Source: Pseudidiomarina planktonica (lineage in GTDB: Bacteria > Pseudomonadota > Gammaproteobacteria > Enterobacterales > Alteromonadaceae). Taken from it: a stretch of 64,000 bases of DNA. The notes under the pieces were generated by a model. The model was not told the DNA's origin. It ran no database searches and saw only the letters and a list, made by a program, of their open reading frames with translations. A program made the position numbers and the translations under genes. The stretch spans positions 124,001 through 188,000 of the forward strand of contig NZ_FXWH01000001.1 in assembly GCF_900177775.1 (NCBI RefSeq), written 5' to 3'. Positions 1 to 9,285 of this stretch are shown piece after piece. Position 1 is the stretch's first letter, and every line of letters begins with the position of its first letter.

Positions 1-795
1 TTAGACCCCGACAAAGTAACTCCTAGCGTGAAGTTGTTTAATCAGCTCATTCACCGTGACGACTTTGACAGCGTGTTAAGCAGTGAGGCAAAAGCCATAG
101 AATCTGGTGAGCATGACGTTGAACACCGTATTGTGAGGCCCGATGGCTCGGTTCGCTGGGTACATGAACTGGCGTCACTGGAACGCGACGAGGACGGCCA
201 GCCGTTCCGTATGGTTGGCACCGTGCAGGACATTACTGATTATAAAGAGCTGGAACTGAAGCTACGACGGCAGGCATTGATAGACGAACTAACTCAGGTT
301 CCGAACCGCCGTTATATGATGCAGCAGTTGGCGCATGAGTGGACGCGGTACCAGCGTTACCCCGAGCAGACTAGCAGCTTTGTTATGGTAGACATTGATT
401 TCTTCAAGCAGTTAAACGACACCTACGGGCATGGTTTTGGTGACGATGTATTGCAAGCGGTGGCGGGTAGACTGCACGGACTGCTGCGCGACGTAGACGT
501 GTTTGCGCGCATGGGTGGCGAGGAATTTGCGCTGTTGTTACCGCAAACCGGTGCGAAAGACGCGATGTTGGTGGCCGAAAAGCTACGCGCTGCTATCGCC
601 TCACTGGACTTGCTGGCACCGGGCGCCGCTCAGCCCGATGTAGAAGTAACCGCCAGCTTCGGTGTGGCGGAGTTTAACGCCATTTTCGACAATGAAGATG
701 ACGTGATGGTAGCCGCCGATAACGCACTTTATAAAGCCAAAGAAAGTGGGCGTAATCGCGTTGAGCAATATACGCCCCCAGTAAGCGAACACTAA
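1..795 (+). CDS. PAS-GGDEF diguanylate cyclase, 5' end outside the window
   Basis: The reading frame is open from base 1, so the N-terminus lies outside the window; the GTG at 28 is internal. The first ~75 visible residues are the end of a PAS domain with its PAC part (RPDGSVRWVHE, then GTVQDITD). A complete GGDEF domain follows, with VDIDFFKQLNDTYGH and an intact GGEEF active site at visible residues 172-176. An RxxD inhibitory site (RDVD) sits exactly five residues before it, so an active, product-inhibited enzyme making c-di-GMP from two GTP is expected. The 3' end overlaps the convergent esterase gene by 4 bp. Confidence 0.93.
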   Translation, partial: LDPDKVTPSVKLFNQLIHRDDFDSVLSSEAKAIESGEHDVEHRIVRPDGSVRWVHELASLERDEDGQPFRMVGTVQDITDYKELELKLRRQALIDELTQVPNRRYMMQQLAHEWTRYQRYPEQTSSFVMVDIDFFKQLNDTYGHGFGDDVLQAVAGRLHGLLRDVDVFARMGGEEFALLLPQTGAKDAMLVAEKLRAAIASLDLLAPGAAQPDVEVTASFGVAEFNAIFDNEDDVMVAADNALYKAKESGRNRVEQYTPPVSEH

Positions 796-1448
796 CCGTT
801 TAAACGCTCGTGTAGCCAGTTACGTATGCGTTGAATTTGCTCCGGCACTACCTGGTGCTGCATTTCGTAGTGTTGATACTGCACCGAGTAACCCATTTCT
901 TGCAGCGCTTGATAGGCTTGCTGCCCCAGAGATTCTGGTACCACCGGGTCCTGCGTGCCATGCTGAATCATAATCGGTAGTTGCTGCTGCGCATCGTGAC
1001 GAACCAGAGTTTCGTGTGTGGCGAAATAACTAGACAACACCAGCAACCCACCGAGTGTTTTTGGAAAGCTCAAAGCGGCTTCATAGGCAACCGCACCACC
1101 TTGTGAAAATCCAGCCACAATAATTTTTTCAGCAGGTACGCCGCGCTCGAGCTCGCGCTCAATTAGCGCTTGAGTAGCGGCAGCGGAAGCCTCCAGCTGC
1201 GGGGTATCCACTTTACGTGCAATACTCATTTCCAGAATATCGTACCAAGCTGGCATCACCATGCCGCCATTAATGGTCACAGGTATACGGGGCGCGTGGG
1301 GGAAGATAAACCGAGTGTTATCCGAAAGCCCTAAATGTGGTACTAGAGGCGCAAAATCGTTGCCGTCCGCACCGAGGCCGTGCAACCAGATAACGCTGCT
1401 GGTGGCCGTATTTTTAGGTTCAACTTCAACCGCTGGCAAGTATGCCAT
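792..1448 (-). CDS. carboxylesterase/phospholipase family alpha/beta hydrolase
   Basis: A 218-residue cytosolic alpha/beta hydrolase of the EstB/acyl-protein-thioesterase family, which cleaves short-chain esters or acyl thioesters. The oxyanion-type WLHGLGADG stretch lies near residue 21. The nucleophile elbow GFSQGG puts Ser at 115, GTQDPVVP gives Asp167 and EMQHQ gives His198, so the triad is complete. No signal peptide is visible. The start is the ATG at 1448 with GGAG nine bases upstream. It follows the DUF502 gene on the same strand with only two bases between stop and start, so the two are probably co-transcribed. The natural substrate cannot be told. Confidence 0.9.
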   Translation of the reverse strand: MAYLPAVEVEPKNTATSSVIWLHGLGADGNDFAPLVPHLGLSDNTRFIFPHAPRIPVTINGGMVMPAWYDILEMSIARKVDTPQLEASAAATQALIERELERGVPAEKIIVAGFSQGGAVAYEAALSFPKTLGGLLVLSSYFATHETLVRHDAQQQLPIMIQHGTQDPVVPESLGQQAYQALQEMGYSVQYQHYEMQHQVVPEQIQRIRNWLHERLNG

Positions 1449-1450
1449 GA

Positions 1451-2086
1451 CTACTCCTTTGATTTGTTTTTAGTATCAGATTCTGCAGGTTCGGTACGCT
1501 GACCTTTGCCTAAACCACCGCTAATAACCAGCTGCATGGCATCTGAAGGGCTCATATCCAGGTTGGTGGTACAGTTGCGCGGCACCATGACCATGTAACC
1601 GCCCACCATGTAACTCATGGGTAAATACACGGCAATTTGGTCTTCGTCTAAGCATTCCGAAATCATATCGCCTTTTACACCGCTCTTTTTGGTAACAATG
1701 CCAATAAGCTGCATGTGCGAGCCAGGTAAGGTTACCAACACCACCGATTCTTCGGTAAAGTTTTTGCCCGACATTAATTCGAAAATATCGTTTATGGTGG
1801 CGTATAGCTGGCGCATCACCGGGAGTTTTTCCATTACGCGCCCGGGAATCATCCATACACCATAAAATAAGCGCCAGCGTGAACTGAATCCCATAATGAT
1901 GGCAATAATCAAAAAGCTTATAAAAGCTAACCCAGGAAAATAATAGAATTCTGGCAGCACCATCAGCCACAATGGCTTTAACCAGGTTTCCATAGTGACT
2001 AACAACCAGCGAACTAGCGTTATGGTGAGAATAATTGGCAGTAGTATTGCCAATCCTTTAACTAACGACTGCAGCACTCTTTTCAT
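1451..2086 (-). CDS. DUF502 family membrane protein
   Basis: A roughly 211-residue integral membrane protein matching the DUF502 family: two hydrophobic segments near residues 8-30 and 50-72, then a soluble region with the typical family stretches PGRVMEKLPVMRQLYATIND and VYLPMSYMVGGYMVMVPR. Function is unknown; the family is widespread in proteobacteria. I place the start at the ATG at 2086, because AAGG at 2096-2099 is nine bases upstream of it but directly abuts the alternative ATG at 2095. It is first in a two-gene unit with the esterase. Confidence 0.85.
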   Translation of the reverse strand: MKRVLQSLVKGLAILLPIILTITLVRWLLVTMETWLKPLWLMVLPEFYYFPGLAFISFLIIAIIMGFSSRWRLFYGVWMIPGRVMEKLPVMRQLYATINDIFELMSGKNFTEESVVLVTLPGSHMQLIGIVTKKSGVKGDMISECLDEDQIAVYLPMSYMVGGYMVMVPRNCTTNLDMSPSDAMQLVISGGLGKGQRTEPAESDTKNKSKE

Positions 2087-2160
2087 TGTAGTCATCCTTG
2101 TTTCGCACTAGGCTTGAGTGGATTCAGAAATTTTACCATATTCCAAAATGAGGTGTGGCT

Positions 2161-2724
2161 ATGAAGCTTTATGGAAGTTATACATCGCCATTTGTGCGCC
2201 ATTGCCGTGTTGCGCTGGCACAAACTGGGCAGAACTATACGTTTGCAGAAGCCGACCAGGCGACGAGCGGCAAGCTAAGCCCAACTAAGCGAGTACCTTT
2301 TGCTGAAGTTGATGGGCTGGTGCTGCATGATTCCGCAGCTATTCTAAAGTATATTCGCGAGCAGGCTGGTCAGGAATTTTTTAGTTCAGTTCAGGATTAT
2401 GACCTATTTTGCCTGGCAAATACCTTGCTCGATACCAGTATTAACTTATTTTTACTCAGTAAAGATGGCTTAACACCAGAGCAAAGTAGCTATTTAACGC
2501 GCCAGCAAGAACGGGTTGATGCCTCGCTGGTTGCATTAGAAAAGCGCGATTGGGGCCAGGTGGGTGCCGACGTTAGTGACGGCGAACTGCGCTTAGCCTG
2601 TTATTTAAGTTGGGCTATTTTCCGCAAGCTCATTACTATTACCGACTGGCCAAATCTACAAGCCATGCTAGCGCGGGTGGATCAGCATCCAAGTTTTGCC
2701 AATACTCACCCGGCGTTGGGTTAG
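2161..2724 (+). CDS. glutathione S-transferase family protein
   Basis: A 187-residue protein with a thioredoxin-like N-terminal domain (MKLYGSYTSPFVRHCRVAL, then VPFAEVDGLVLHDSAAILKY, which supplies the usual cis-Pro and glutathione gamma-glutamyl contact Asp-Ser) and an all-helical C-terminal domain. A GTG at 2155 is also in frame, but the ATG at 2161 has a GAGGT ribosome site six bases upstream and fits the family N-terminus. A likely cytosolic conjugation or reductase role; substrate unknown. It is convergent with yajQ with only seven bases between stops. Confidence 0.85.
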   Translation: MKLYGSYTSPFVRHCRVALAQTGQNYTFAEADQATSGKLSPTKRVPFAEVDGLVLHDSAAILKYIREQAGQEFFSSVQDYDLFCLANTLLDTSINLFLLSKDGLTPEQSSYLTRQQERVDASLVALEKRDWGQVGADVSDGELRLACYLSWAIFRKLITITDWPNLQAMLARVDQHPSFANTHPALG

Positions 2725-2731
2725 TAACTTG

Positions 2732-3217
2732 TTAGTCGCGAAAGTTTTCGAATTGCAGCGGCTGTTCAATGTCTGATTTCTTCAGTACCGCGATGGCTTC
2801 TTGCAGGTCATCGCGTTTCTTTCCGGTAACGCGAACTTTATCGCCCTGAATCGCAGCTTGCACTTTCAGCTTGTTGTCTTTTAACAGCTTGATCATTTTC
2901 TTGGCAACCGGCTGCTCAATACCCTGCTTAAAGCTGATATTAAAGCTGTAGCTTTTACCTGAGTGTACCGGCTCATCTTCGCACTCAACACCAGCGGTAC
3001 TAATGCCGCGCTTTGCACAACTACCATAAAAAAGGTCTCGCAGCTGCAACAGTTGGAAATCCGATTCGGTTTTCAGCGTTATGGTAAATTCTTTCTGTTC
3101 AATGCTGGCTTCCACACCACGAAAATCAAAGCGAGTGGACAGTTCCCGCCGGGCATTTTCAACCGCATTACGTAATTCGACTTCGTCGACCTCAGACACC
3201 ACATCAAAAGATGGCAT
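2732..3217 (-). CDS. yajQ: YajQ family nucleotide-binding protein
   Basis: A 161-residue protein that begins [19 protein letters not shown], the hallmark N-terminus of YajQ/UPF0234, and has the usual full length with two ferredoxin-like domains. YajQ homologues bind nucleic acid or nucleotides, and the Xanthomonas member is a c-di-GMP effector that partners with transcription factors. That would suit this c-di-GMP-rich window, but binding here is inferred. The ATG at 3217 has a perfect GGAGG upstream. Upstream on the same strand is the YqaA-like gene, 15 bases away. Confidence 0.95.
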   Translation of the reverse strand: MPSFDVVSEVDEVELRNAVENARRELSTRFDFRGVEASIEQKEFTITLKTESDFQLLQLRDLFYGSCAKRGISTAGVECEDEPVHSGKSYSFNISFKQGIEQPVAKKMIKLLKDNKLKVQAAIQGDKVRVTGKKRDDLQEAIAVLKKSDIEQPLQFENFRD

Positions 3218-3232
3218 AGGGTATTTCCTCCA

Positions 3233-3655
3233 TTAAAATAGCCAATGTATGATACCAAGCACGGCGGCGTAGCGCGCGCCTTTTCCGATCATCGTAAGTA
3301 AGAAAAACAGCCAGAAGTTAACCCGCATCACACCGGCTATAAAAGTCAGTGCATCGCCGCCAATTGGCGCCCAGGCTAACAACAAAGTCCATACTCCATA
3401 CTTTTGGAACCAGGCCTGCGTTTTTGCCAGCTTGTCTTTCTTAAACGGAAACCAGCGGCGGTCCTGGAAGTGCAGGCAATAACGACCTAGCACCCAGTTC
3501 ACCGCCGAACCAAGCGTGTTTCCAAGTGTTGCCCAAAACCATAACCAGGCTACCGGGTAACCATCATTCTGCAGCTTTATCAGTAGGATCTCTGAGTACG
3601 CCGGCAAAATGGTGGCGGCTAAAAAGGCCATTCCAAATAAACTCAGATAAGCCAT
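3233..3655 (-). CDS. YqaA/DedA-like (SNARE-associated, VTT) inner-membrane protein
   Basis: A 140-residue membrane protein of the YqaA branch of the DedA/VTT superfamily. It has MAYLSLFGMAFLAATILPA at the N-terminus, an EILLIKLQNDG loop, the conserved GNTLGSAVNWVLGRY and a WAPIGGDALTFIAGVMR segment. DedA-type proteins are implicated in lipid scrambling and membrane homeostasis. The frame is open 63 bases further upstream, but that part lies inside the preceding gene. The ATG at 3655 follows the phospholipase-D-like stop after two bases, so the pair is translationally coupled and points to a shared membrane-lipid job. Confidence 0.87.
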   Translation of the reverse strand: MAYLSLFGMAFLAATILPAYSEILLIKLQNDGYPVAWLWFWATLGNTLGSAVNWVLGRYCLHFQDRRWFPFKKDKLAKTQAWFQKYGVWTLLLAWAPIGGDALTFIAGVMRVNFWLFFLLTMIGKGARYAAVLGIIHWLF

Positions 3656-3657
3656 GA

Positions 3658-5085
3658 TTACAACTGTGACTCCAATGGTAGCTGTTGTGCCAACCATGCT
3701 AACAGGCGGCGCCACCAACGGCTATCGGGTTCGCGCAAGTAACAGTTCTGAGTGTCCTGCCACACCACGCGCTGGTTGATATAACGCAGGCGGTAGCAAA
3801 TTTCACTGCGAGTGCTTTCGGTAAAAATATTAATAAGACGGTTAGCCATGTCGTTATCATCAATGAAAATGCCCAGTTCTGTATTGATCATCGCCGAGCG
3901 GGCACCCAAGTTGAATGAACCTACAAAAACCTCCTGCTGATCAATTACCAAGGCTTTGCTGTGCAGGCTTGCCTTGGCTGTACTCAAGCGTAGGCGGGAC
4001 TTTTGCTCGGCTTTCATTTCAAACAGCTTTACGCCAGCGGCTAACAAGCTGCGGCGGCGCTTGGCATAACCGCTGTGCGCGAACAGAACATCGTTGCTGG
4101 CTAAGGAATTGGTCAGCACTTTCACTTCCACACCTTTTGCAACCATGGAAGCCAGCATAGCAACTCCAGCTTCGCCCGGGGTGAAGTAGGGCGAAATAAT
4201 GTGCACCTGTTGTTTGGCCCGGGCAAAGCGAAACAAAATGGCTTGCAGCACACCCGCGGACTGTTGGTTGGTGCGTTGTACTTTGTTGGCGTTGTCAGCA
4301 ATAAACTGAGCATTGGCGTGCCACTGATAATAATTTGGCGAAAGCCAACGACTGTCGTCATTTAGCTTAGGTGGCTTTTGGGTTATGGCATCAGCCATTT
4401 CAGGAAGATGTTTTAATTTAAGCCACAGTGGGTGCTTTTCCCAGGCGCGGGCCGCTTTGCGCAATCGTTTTAGCCGATGAACGGGAATGGCTAATGGGTG
4501 TTGCCAGTAACTCCAGAACGACGTTTCCGCTGCCGCCGCTTCGCCGCCAACCACTGCCATATCCAAATCAATAAAATTCGTTTCCTGGCTGCGGTCAAAA
4601 TAGGCATCGCCAATGTTGCGGCCACCAATCACAGCGAACAGGCCGTCAACAAGCCAGGCTTTGTTGTGCATACGATGGTTTAATTCGCTACCGCGTAGAA
4701 TAACCTCAACCAACGCATGTACCGGTGAAAAGCGAAACCGGAAGGGGTTAAATAAACGAATATGAATGTTTGGATGTTGATCCAGCAGGGCTAGCGCGTA
4801 GTCATTGCCGCGCACATCCATGTCGTCCAGCAGCAGGTATACTTGCACTCCGCGTTTGGCGGCGGTTAACAACTCAGCCATTAATAGTCGGCCGCTGTCG
4901 TCGTCTTCCCAAATATAGGTTTGAATACAAACGCGGCTGTGCGCGCAGCGGGTACTGACCTGGCGTGCTTCCAGAGCGTCAGCCCCATTGGCTAAAAGGC
5001 GATAACCACTGCTAACACTGGCCGCAGCGTGTTGGTTTACAAACTCGGCCCAGCGGCCGCTGGTAACGGCGGTGTTATCAAGCAC
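3658..5085 (-). CDS. phospholipase D family protein, cardiolipin-synthase-like (ClsC/YmdC type)
   Basis: A 475-residue protein with two HKD motifs: HNKAWLVD at residues 140-147 followed by GGRNIGDAYFD, and LHSKALVID in the C-terminal half followed by VGSFNLGARSAMINTELG. This twin-HKD layout, with IQTYIWEDDDSGRLL after the N-terminus, matches the ClsC/YmdC group that makes cardiolipin from phosphatidylglycerol and phosphatidylethanolamine. Other transphosphatidylase activities are possible. No signal peptide is visible. It is first gene of a two-gene unit with the YqaA-like protein. Confidence 0.88.
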   Translation of the reverse strand: MLDNTAVTSGRWAEFVNQHAAASVSSGYRLLANGADALEARQVSTRCAHSRVCIQTYIWEDDDSGRLLMAELLTAAKRGVQVYLLLDDMDVRGNDYALALLDQHPNIHIRLFNPFRFRFSPVHALVEVILRGSELNHRMHNKAWLVDGLFAVIGGRNIGDAYFDRSQETNFIDLDMAVVGGEAAAAETSFWSYWQHPLAIPVHRLKRLRKAARAWEKHPLWLKLKHLPEMADAITQKPPKLNDDSRWLSPNYYQWHANAQFIADNANKVQRTNQQSAGVLQAILFRFARAKQQVHIISPYFTPGEAGVAMLASMVAKGVEVKVLTNSLASNDVLFAHSGYAKRRRSLLAAGVKLFEMKAEQKSRLRLSTAKASLHSKALVIDQQEVFVGSFNLGARSAMINTELGIFIDDNDMANRLINIFTESTRSEICYRLRYINQRVVWQDTQNCYLREPDSRWWRRLLAWLAQQLPLESQL

Positions 5086-5211
5086 GATAAGCTAACCTTG
5101 GGGTAGTAAATGGAGACAAACAGATGGCAATAATCACCGAATTGAATAGTCCTTTAGGGTAAAAACATGTTACTAATTTAGCATGCTTTATTTGAAACAA
5201 CAGGAACGTCG

Positions 5212-6591
5212 ATGAACCTCTATCGTATCTTTGCTGTAGGTACCGCTTTGCTGCTGAGCGCTTGTGCGCAGCAACCAGCGCCCGACAGCGAAACCCATCC
5301 GGTTACTCAGGTGCAAACCGATTCTGACAGTGAATACCGGGCTATTGTGAATGTGAATGTTTTACCCATGGTGAGCAGCGCCAACCAGGTTGTTCGTAAT
5401 CAGCAAGTGCTGATCAAGCGCGATCGAATTATTGCGGTTGGCGCGAATGTGGATATTCCGGCCGATGCCATGGTCATTGATGCAAATCAGGCCTATTTAA
5501 TACCCGGCTTAGCCGAAATGCATGGCCATGTGCCGCCAGCTAATTCATTTGAAGGTATTCCCTCGCGCTACTTAAACGATGTGCTGTATTTGTATTTAAC
5601 TGGCGGCGTTACCACGGTGCGCGGCATGTTGGGGCATTCGCACCAGCTACAGCTAAAATCGGACATTCGTTCGGGCGACCGGGTAGGCCCAACACTTTAT
5701 CTGGCCGGACCAAGCTTTAGCGGTAATTCAGTGCGCTCCACTGAACAGGCGCTAATGCGGGTACGAGACCAGGTTGAAGAGGGTTGGGACTTGCTTAAGA
5801 TTCACCCGGGGTTAACGCTGGAAGAGTATCGCGAGGTTACCTCGCTGGCGCGTATTCTGGGCATTGACTTTGCCGGCCATGTGCCAAGTTCCGTAGGGTT
5901 AGGGCGAGCTTTAATGGCCGGTCAGCGCACCATTGATCATCTGGACGGGTACTTGGAGTACGTGAATGCGCTCACCACGCCTATTACCGATGCCCAATTG
6001 CATCAGGCAGTAGCGCTTACGCGCGAATACGGTGGTGCCGTAGTACCTACTCAGGCGTTGTGGGAAACGTTAATTGGAGCCGCCGACAGCTCCGAGCTTA
6101 CGAGCTACGAAGAGTTACAATACGTGCCTGCGCAAGTGCGTGAACGTTGGGTGGGCTTTTTGTCCGAGCGCGACAACCCTTATTTGAATACCACCACAGC
6201 TGAAATTCAGGCAGACAATCGTGACCGCTTATTGAAAGCTTTACACGATGGTGGTGTGCCGGTGTTGTTTGGTACCGATGCGCCGCAGTTGTTCAGTGTG
6301 CCGGGCTTTTCCGTTCGTCACGAAATGGCGAAAATGTCGGAAGCCGGCATTTCCAACGGCGACATTCTGTGGTCGGCAACCCGGTTAGTGGGTGATTACT
6401 TTGCTAAGAACGACCGTTTTGGGTCCATTGACGTAGGTCACCGTGCTGACTTAGTGCTGGTTTCTGAGAACCCATTGAACGACCTTAGCACTGTAGCTGA
6501 GCCTTTAGGTGTCATGGCGCAAGGCCACTGGCACAGTCGTGCTGAAATGGATAAGAAGCTGAAGGAAATAAGCGCGGCTTACGCCGAATAG
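5212..6591 (+). CDS. lipoprotein amidohydrolase (imidazolonepropionase-like)
   Basis: A 459-residue exported lipoprotein: the N-terminal signal ends in the lipobox LLSAC with Cys18. It has an amidohydrolase-superfamily TIM barrel with the metal ligands HGH (in AEMHGHVPP), a likely carbamylated Lys in LLKIHPGL, His in FAGHVPS and Asp in LFGTDAP. Relatives include periplasmic dipeptidases and cyclic-imide hydrolases, so a role in peptide scavenging fits, but the substrate is unknown. The ATG at 5212 has AGGA upstream. It is convergent with the next gene, two bases away, and no terminator is visible. Confidence 0.88.
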   Translation: MNLYRIFAVGTALLLSACAQQPAPDSETHPVTQVQTDSDSEYRAIVNVNVLPMVSSANQVVRNQQVLIKRDRIIAVGANVDIPADAMVIDANQAYLIPGLAEMHGHVPPANSFEGIPSRYLNDVLYLYLTGGVTTVRGMLGHSHQLQLKSDIRSGDRVGPTLYLAGPSFSGNSVRSTEQALMRVRDQVEEGWDLLKIHPGLTLEEYREVTSLARILGIDFAGHVPSSVGLGRALMAGQRTIDHLDGYLEYVNALTTPITDAQLHQAVALTREYGGAVVPTQALWETLIGAADSSELTSYEELQYVPAQVRERWVGFLSERDNPYLNTTTAEIQADNRDRLLKALHDGGVPVLFGTDAPQLFSVPGFSVRHEMAKMSEAGISNGDILWSATRLVGDYFAKNDRFGSIDVGHRADLVLVSENPLNDLSTVAEPLGVMAQGHWHSRAEMDKKLKEISAAYAE

Positions 6592-6593
6592 CT

Positions 6594-7055
6594 TTAAATA
6601 GAAAAGTGAAACGGCTCCTGCAGCTTACGCAGCAGGGGCCGAAACACAAACTCCGCAATAATTACCGTATAAAACAAGCTCACCAGATTCACCGCATACA
6701 CATAGCTGTAGTCCGGTGTCATAGTAGCTTTGCTGGCGTAAAAGTGAATCGAAATAGCACCAATACCAAACGCCACAACGCCAGCTGAATAGGTAGCCCA
6801 AAGCTGACGCCGGAACAGGCGTAATAAGTTCTGCGAAGTAGTGGTAGACATGTGCGCCCGGGCGCGCAGTAGTTTCGCACCGCGAACCGTGGCGCTAAGC
6901 CCTTTCACCCCGCCGGTTAATACGGTTCCTGAAATTACGTAGAACAGTATAAAAAACACCGGGAAAGGGTTTAAAAACACTGACCAGTTGCCTGCTGACC
7001 CCAGCAGAACCAAAGCTCCAATTCCAATCAGCAGCAACCAGCGAGCGTATTTCAT
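6594..7055 (-). CDS. small integral membrane protein, weakly MotA/ExbB-like
   Basis: A 153-residue membrane protein with about four hydrophobic stretches (residues 6-22, 28-45, 88-106, 118-138). The region NPFPVFFILFYVISGTVLTG and the end AEFVFRPLLRKL recall the second helix and the last helix of MotA-type proton-channel subunits, but the large cytoplasmic loop is far too short. I treat the resemblance as suggestive only. The start is taken as ATG 7055; a TTG directly before it is also in frame. It lies immediately downstream of the S9 peptidase stop and is probably coupled to it. Confidence 0.7.
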   Translation of the reverse strand: MKYARWLLLIGIGALVLLGSAGNWSVFLNPFPVFFILFYVISGTVLTGGVKGLSATVRGAKLLRARAHMSTTTSQNLLRLFRRQLWATYSAGVVAFGIGAISIHFYASKATMTPDYSYVYAVNLVSLFYTVIIAEFVFRPLLRKLQEPFHFSI

Positions 7056-7058
7056 CAA

Positions 7059-9125
7059 TTATTTCCGGTATTGGGCGAACCAGGCCAGCGTATGCTCAAT
7101 TTTAGCAATAACCCGCGACGGCTTGGCGGTTACGCCGTGATAAGCATCAGGTACGCGTACCATAGCAGTATCTACCTTCAATAACTGCAGGGCCTGATAA
7201 AATTGTTCAGTTTCAGAAATTGGCGTCCGACGGTCTTCCTCACCAGTAAATAATAGCGTTGGCGTTTTCACATTACCAACCACAGACAGCGGCGAGCGTT
7301 TCCAGTAATGGTCTAACTCTTCCCATGGCATGCCCGGGAATTGGTTGGCAATTTGCCCCATGGAGCTATCAGCCGTTAGTGTTTTGCTCACCCAGTTTAT
7401 CACCGGATTCGTGGCTGCGGCCGCATTAAATCGATCGGTTAAGCCAACTGCATAAGCGGTTGCGATACCACCAGCAGAGCCACCGGCGATATAAAGGTTG
7501 TCAGCATCGGCCACACCTTTTTCAATTAAGGCATCAATGCCCGACATGTGGTCGGCAAAGTCGCGCTCAGACGAATAGAAACCATCCAACAACAAGGCGA
7601 AGTCTTCACCGTAAGAAGTACTGCCGCGGTAGTTGTTGTAGAACACCACATAACCTTCAGCCGCATAACGCTGATGCTCAGCTGCAAAGAAAGGTCCGTA
7701 GGCCAAATGCGGACCACCGTGAATTTCAACAATCAGCGGGTATTCTTTCGATGGGTCGTAGTCGGGTGGGGTAATGTACCAACCCTGAATTTCAGTACCG
7801 TCGAAACTGGATTCATAGTTGATTTCGTGCACTTCACCAAGCTTACGCTGGCCAAGTACGTCTTCATTCAACTGAGTAAATATCTGCTTCTGTTTACCTT
7901 TCGCTTTGCTGCTGTCAAACACAGCGACATCGGCCAGGCGATATTCAGTGCCACGGGTATAGGCGATAGCACCGGTGCCGGCAGAGGCTGAGTACATGCC
8001 ACTTAAGTAAGGGCGGCTTACGTACACACCACCAAGATCATCCACCAAATCACTGCGGCGACTATTCAGGTCCACTTCAGCCACTTTATTGCGGCCTCTA
8101 TCGGCGTATTGAAATGCCAGTTTGGTATTGTTTAGCCAGCTTGGGCTTTCTACCGAACGGTCAAAGTCGGCTAATAGTGCGGTGGTTTGTTTTGAATTCC
8201 AGTCCATCACGTGCAGCTTAGTATTTTTGTAAGCGACCGGTTCGTTGGAACGATGCAGGAAGGCGAGTTTACGGCCATTTGGAGACAGCGTAGCGGCATA
8301 TTCTGCCCCCGGAATATCGGTTAGCTGGGTCAATTCTTCGGAAGCAACATTGAGCTGCCATAAATTGTTTTCTGAGCCTTCGTATTCCCAATTCTCGTTA
8401 CGGTTGGCGGAAAATACCAGGGTATTGTTATCCGGTAACCAAGTTAACGGACCATTGTGGTTATACGGTCCTTCGGTTAACTGACGAGCACTGCCACCTG
8501 TGGCTGGAACCACGAAAATCTGACTGTATTCGGACGACATCACCCCGCGGCCGTCACGCTGGTAATAGGTGCGCTCAACCACAATTGGGGTTGCGCCCCA
8601 TTCTGCGTCTTTCGGCTTTTTCGGTTGATACACGCTGCGGGCAAAGTCGGTTGCATCTGCTGGCACGCCCATCATAAAGGCTAACTGTTCCCCGTTTGCT
8701 GACCAGCTTAGTTGCGAAGGTGACTGTTGCACTTCAGTAATTTGTGCGGTGCGTTGTTCTTCCAGCCAATGCACATGAATTTGATTGCGACCCTGACGGT
8801 TCGAAGTAAATGCTAAACGATTGCTGTCGGGTGCCCAGCTTGGGTTGCCATAACTGTGTTGGTCGGCAAACAGAGGCGTGTGCTTGCCAGTGGTTACGTC
8901 AATTAACCACAGGCTGTGACTGGTGTTGTCAGTCATAACATTAAAGCTGCTGCGAACATAAACCACATACTTGCCGTTAGGCGAAATTTGTACGCTATTG
9001 GCATGCTCAAGCTCGAAGATATCTTCCGGAGCCAAATGAGGCTTGTCAGTATTGGCCTGAGCCGGATTCATTCCGCCCATAGCCACTACTAGTAGTGCGG
9101 GTACAACCGTTTTCAGAAGGTTCAT
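7059..9125 (-). CDS. S9 family prolyl oligopeptidase, secreted
   Basis: A 688-residue peptidase with a signal peptide ending near AQA at residue 25, an N-terminal beta-propeller with WD40-like PD40 repeats (for example ISPNGKYVVYVRS, WAPDSNRLAFTSN, LSPNGRKLAFLHR), and a C-terminal alpha/beta hydrolase domain. The catalytic triad is visible: GGSAGG Ser550, GEEDRRTP Asp631 and DAYHGV His663. It is probably a periplasmic acylaminoacyl- or dipeptidyl-peptidase feeding on peptides. The frame is open seven codons further upstream, but ATG 9125 has AGGAA in front and starts the signal peptide. The next gene downstream abuts its stop. Confidence 0.93.
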   Translation of the reverse strand: MNLLKTVVPALLVVAMGGMNPAQANTDKPHLAPEDIFELEHANSVQISPNGKYVVYVRSSFNVMTDNTSHSLWLIDVTTGKHTPLFADQHSYGNPSWAPDSNRLAFTSNRQGRNQIHVHWLEEQRTAQITEVQQSPSQLSWSANGEQLAFMMGVPADATDFARSVYQPKKPKDAEWGATPIVVERTYYQRDGRGVMSSEYSQIFVVPATGGSARQLTEGPYNHNGPLTWLPDNNTLVFSANRNENWEYEGSENNLWQLNVASEELTQLTDIPGAEYAATLSPNGRKLAFLHRSNEPVAYKNTKLHVMDWNSKQTTALLADFDRSVESPSWLNNTKLAFQYADRGRNKVAEVDLNSRRSDLVDDLGGVYVSRPYLSGMYSASAGTGAIAYTRGTEYRLADVAVFDSSKAKGKQKQIFTQLNEDVLGQRKLGEVHEINYESSFDGTEIQGWYITPPDYDPSKEYPLIVEIHGGPHLAYGPFFAAEHQRYAAEGYVVFYNNYRGSTSYGEDFALLLDGFYSSERDFADHMSGIDALIEKGVADADNLYIAGGSAGGIATAYAVGLTDRFNAAAATNPVINWVSKTLTADSSMGQIANQFPGMPWEELDHYWKRSPLSVVGNVKTPTLLFTGEEDRRTPISETEQFYQALQLLKVDTAMVRVPDAYHGVTAKPSRVIAKIEHTLAWFAQYRK

Positions 9126-9174
9126 AGCAATTTCCTGCGTCAACAAATAGTGGTCTAGCTAAGCAAAGCTAACG

Positions 9175-9191
9175 TAAGCATGCAATGCTTA
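9175..9191. promoter_or_regulatory. perfect 7-bp inverted repeat between divergent genes
   Basis: TAAGCAT, three bases, ATGCTTA, lying 49 bp before the S9 peptidase start and 94 bp before the membrane diguanylate cyclase start. The position suits an operator shared by the two divergent genes. The regulator is unknown, and chance cannot be excluded for a single dyad. Confidence 0.35.
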
Positions 9192-9285
9192 ATAGACCAA
9201 AGCTGCCACAATACCGATAAACGGTTTGTTGCTTAACAAAAAATTAGCTTATCATTTAGCTATCGTAACTAGGTGCAGGTTAACT

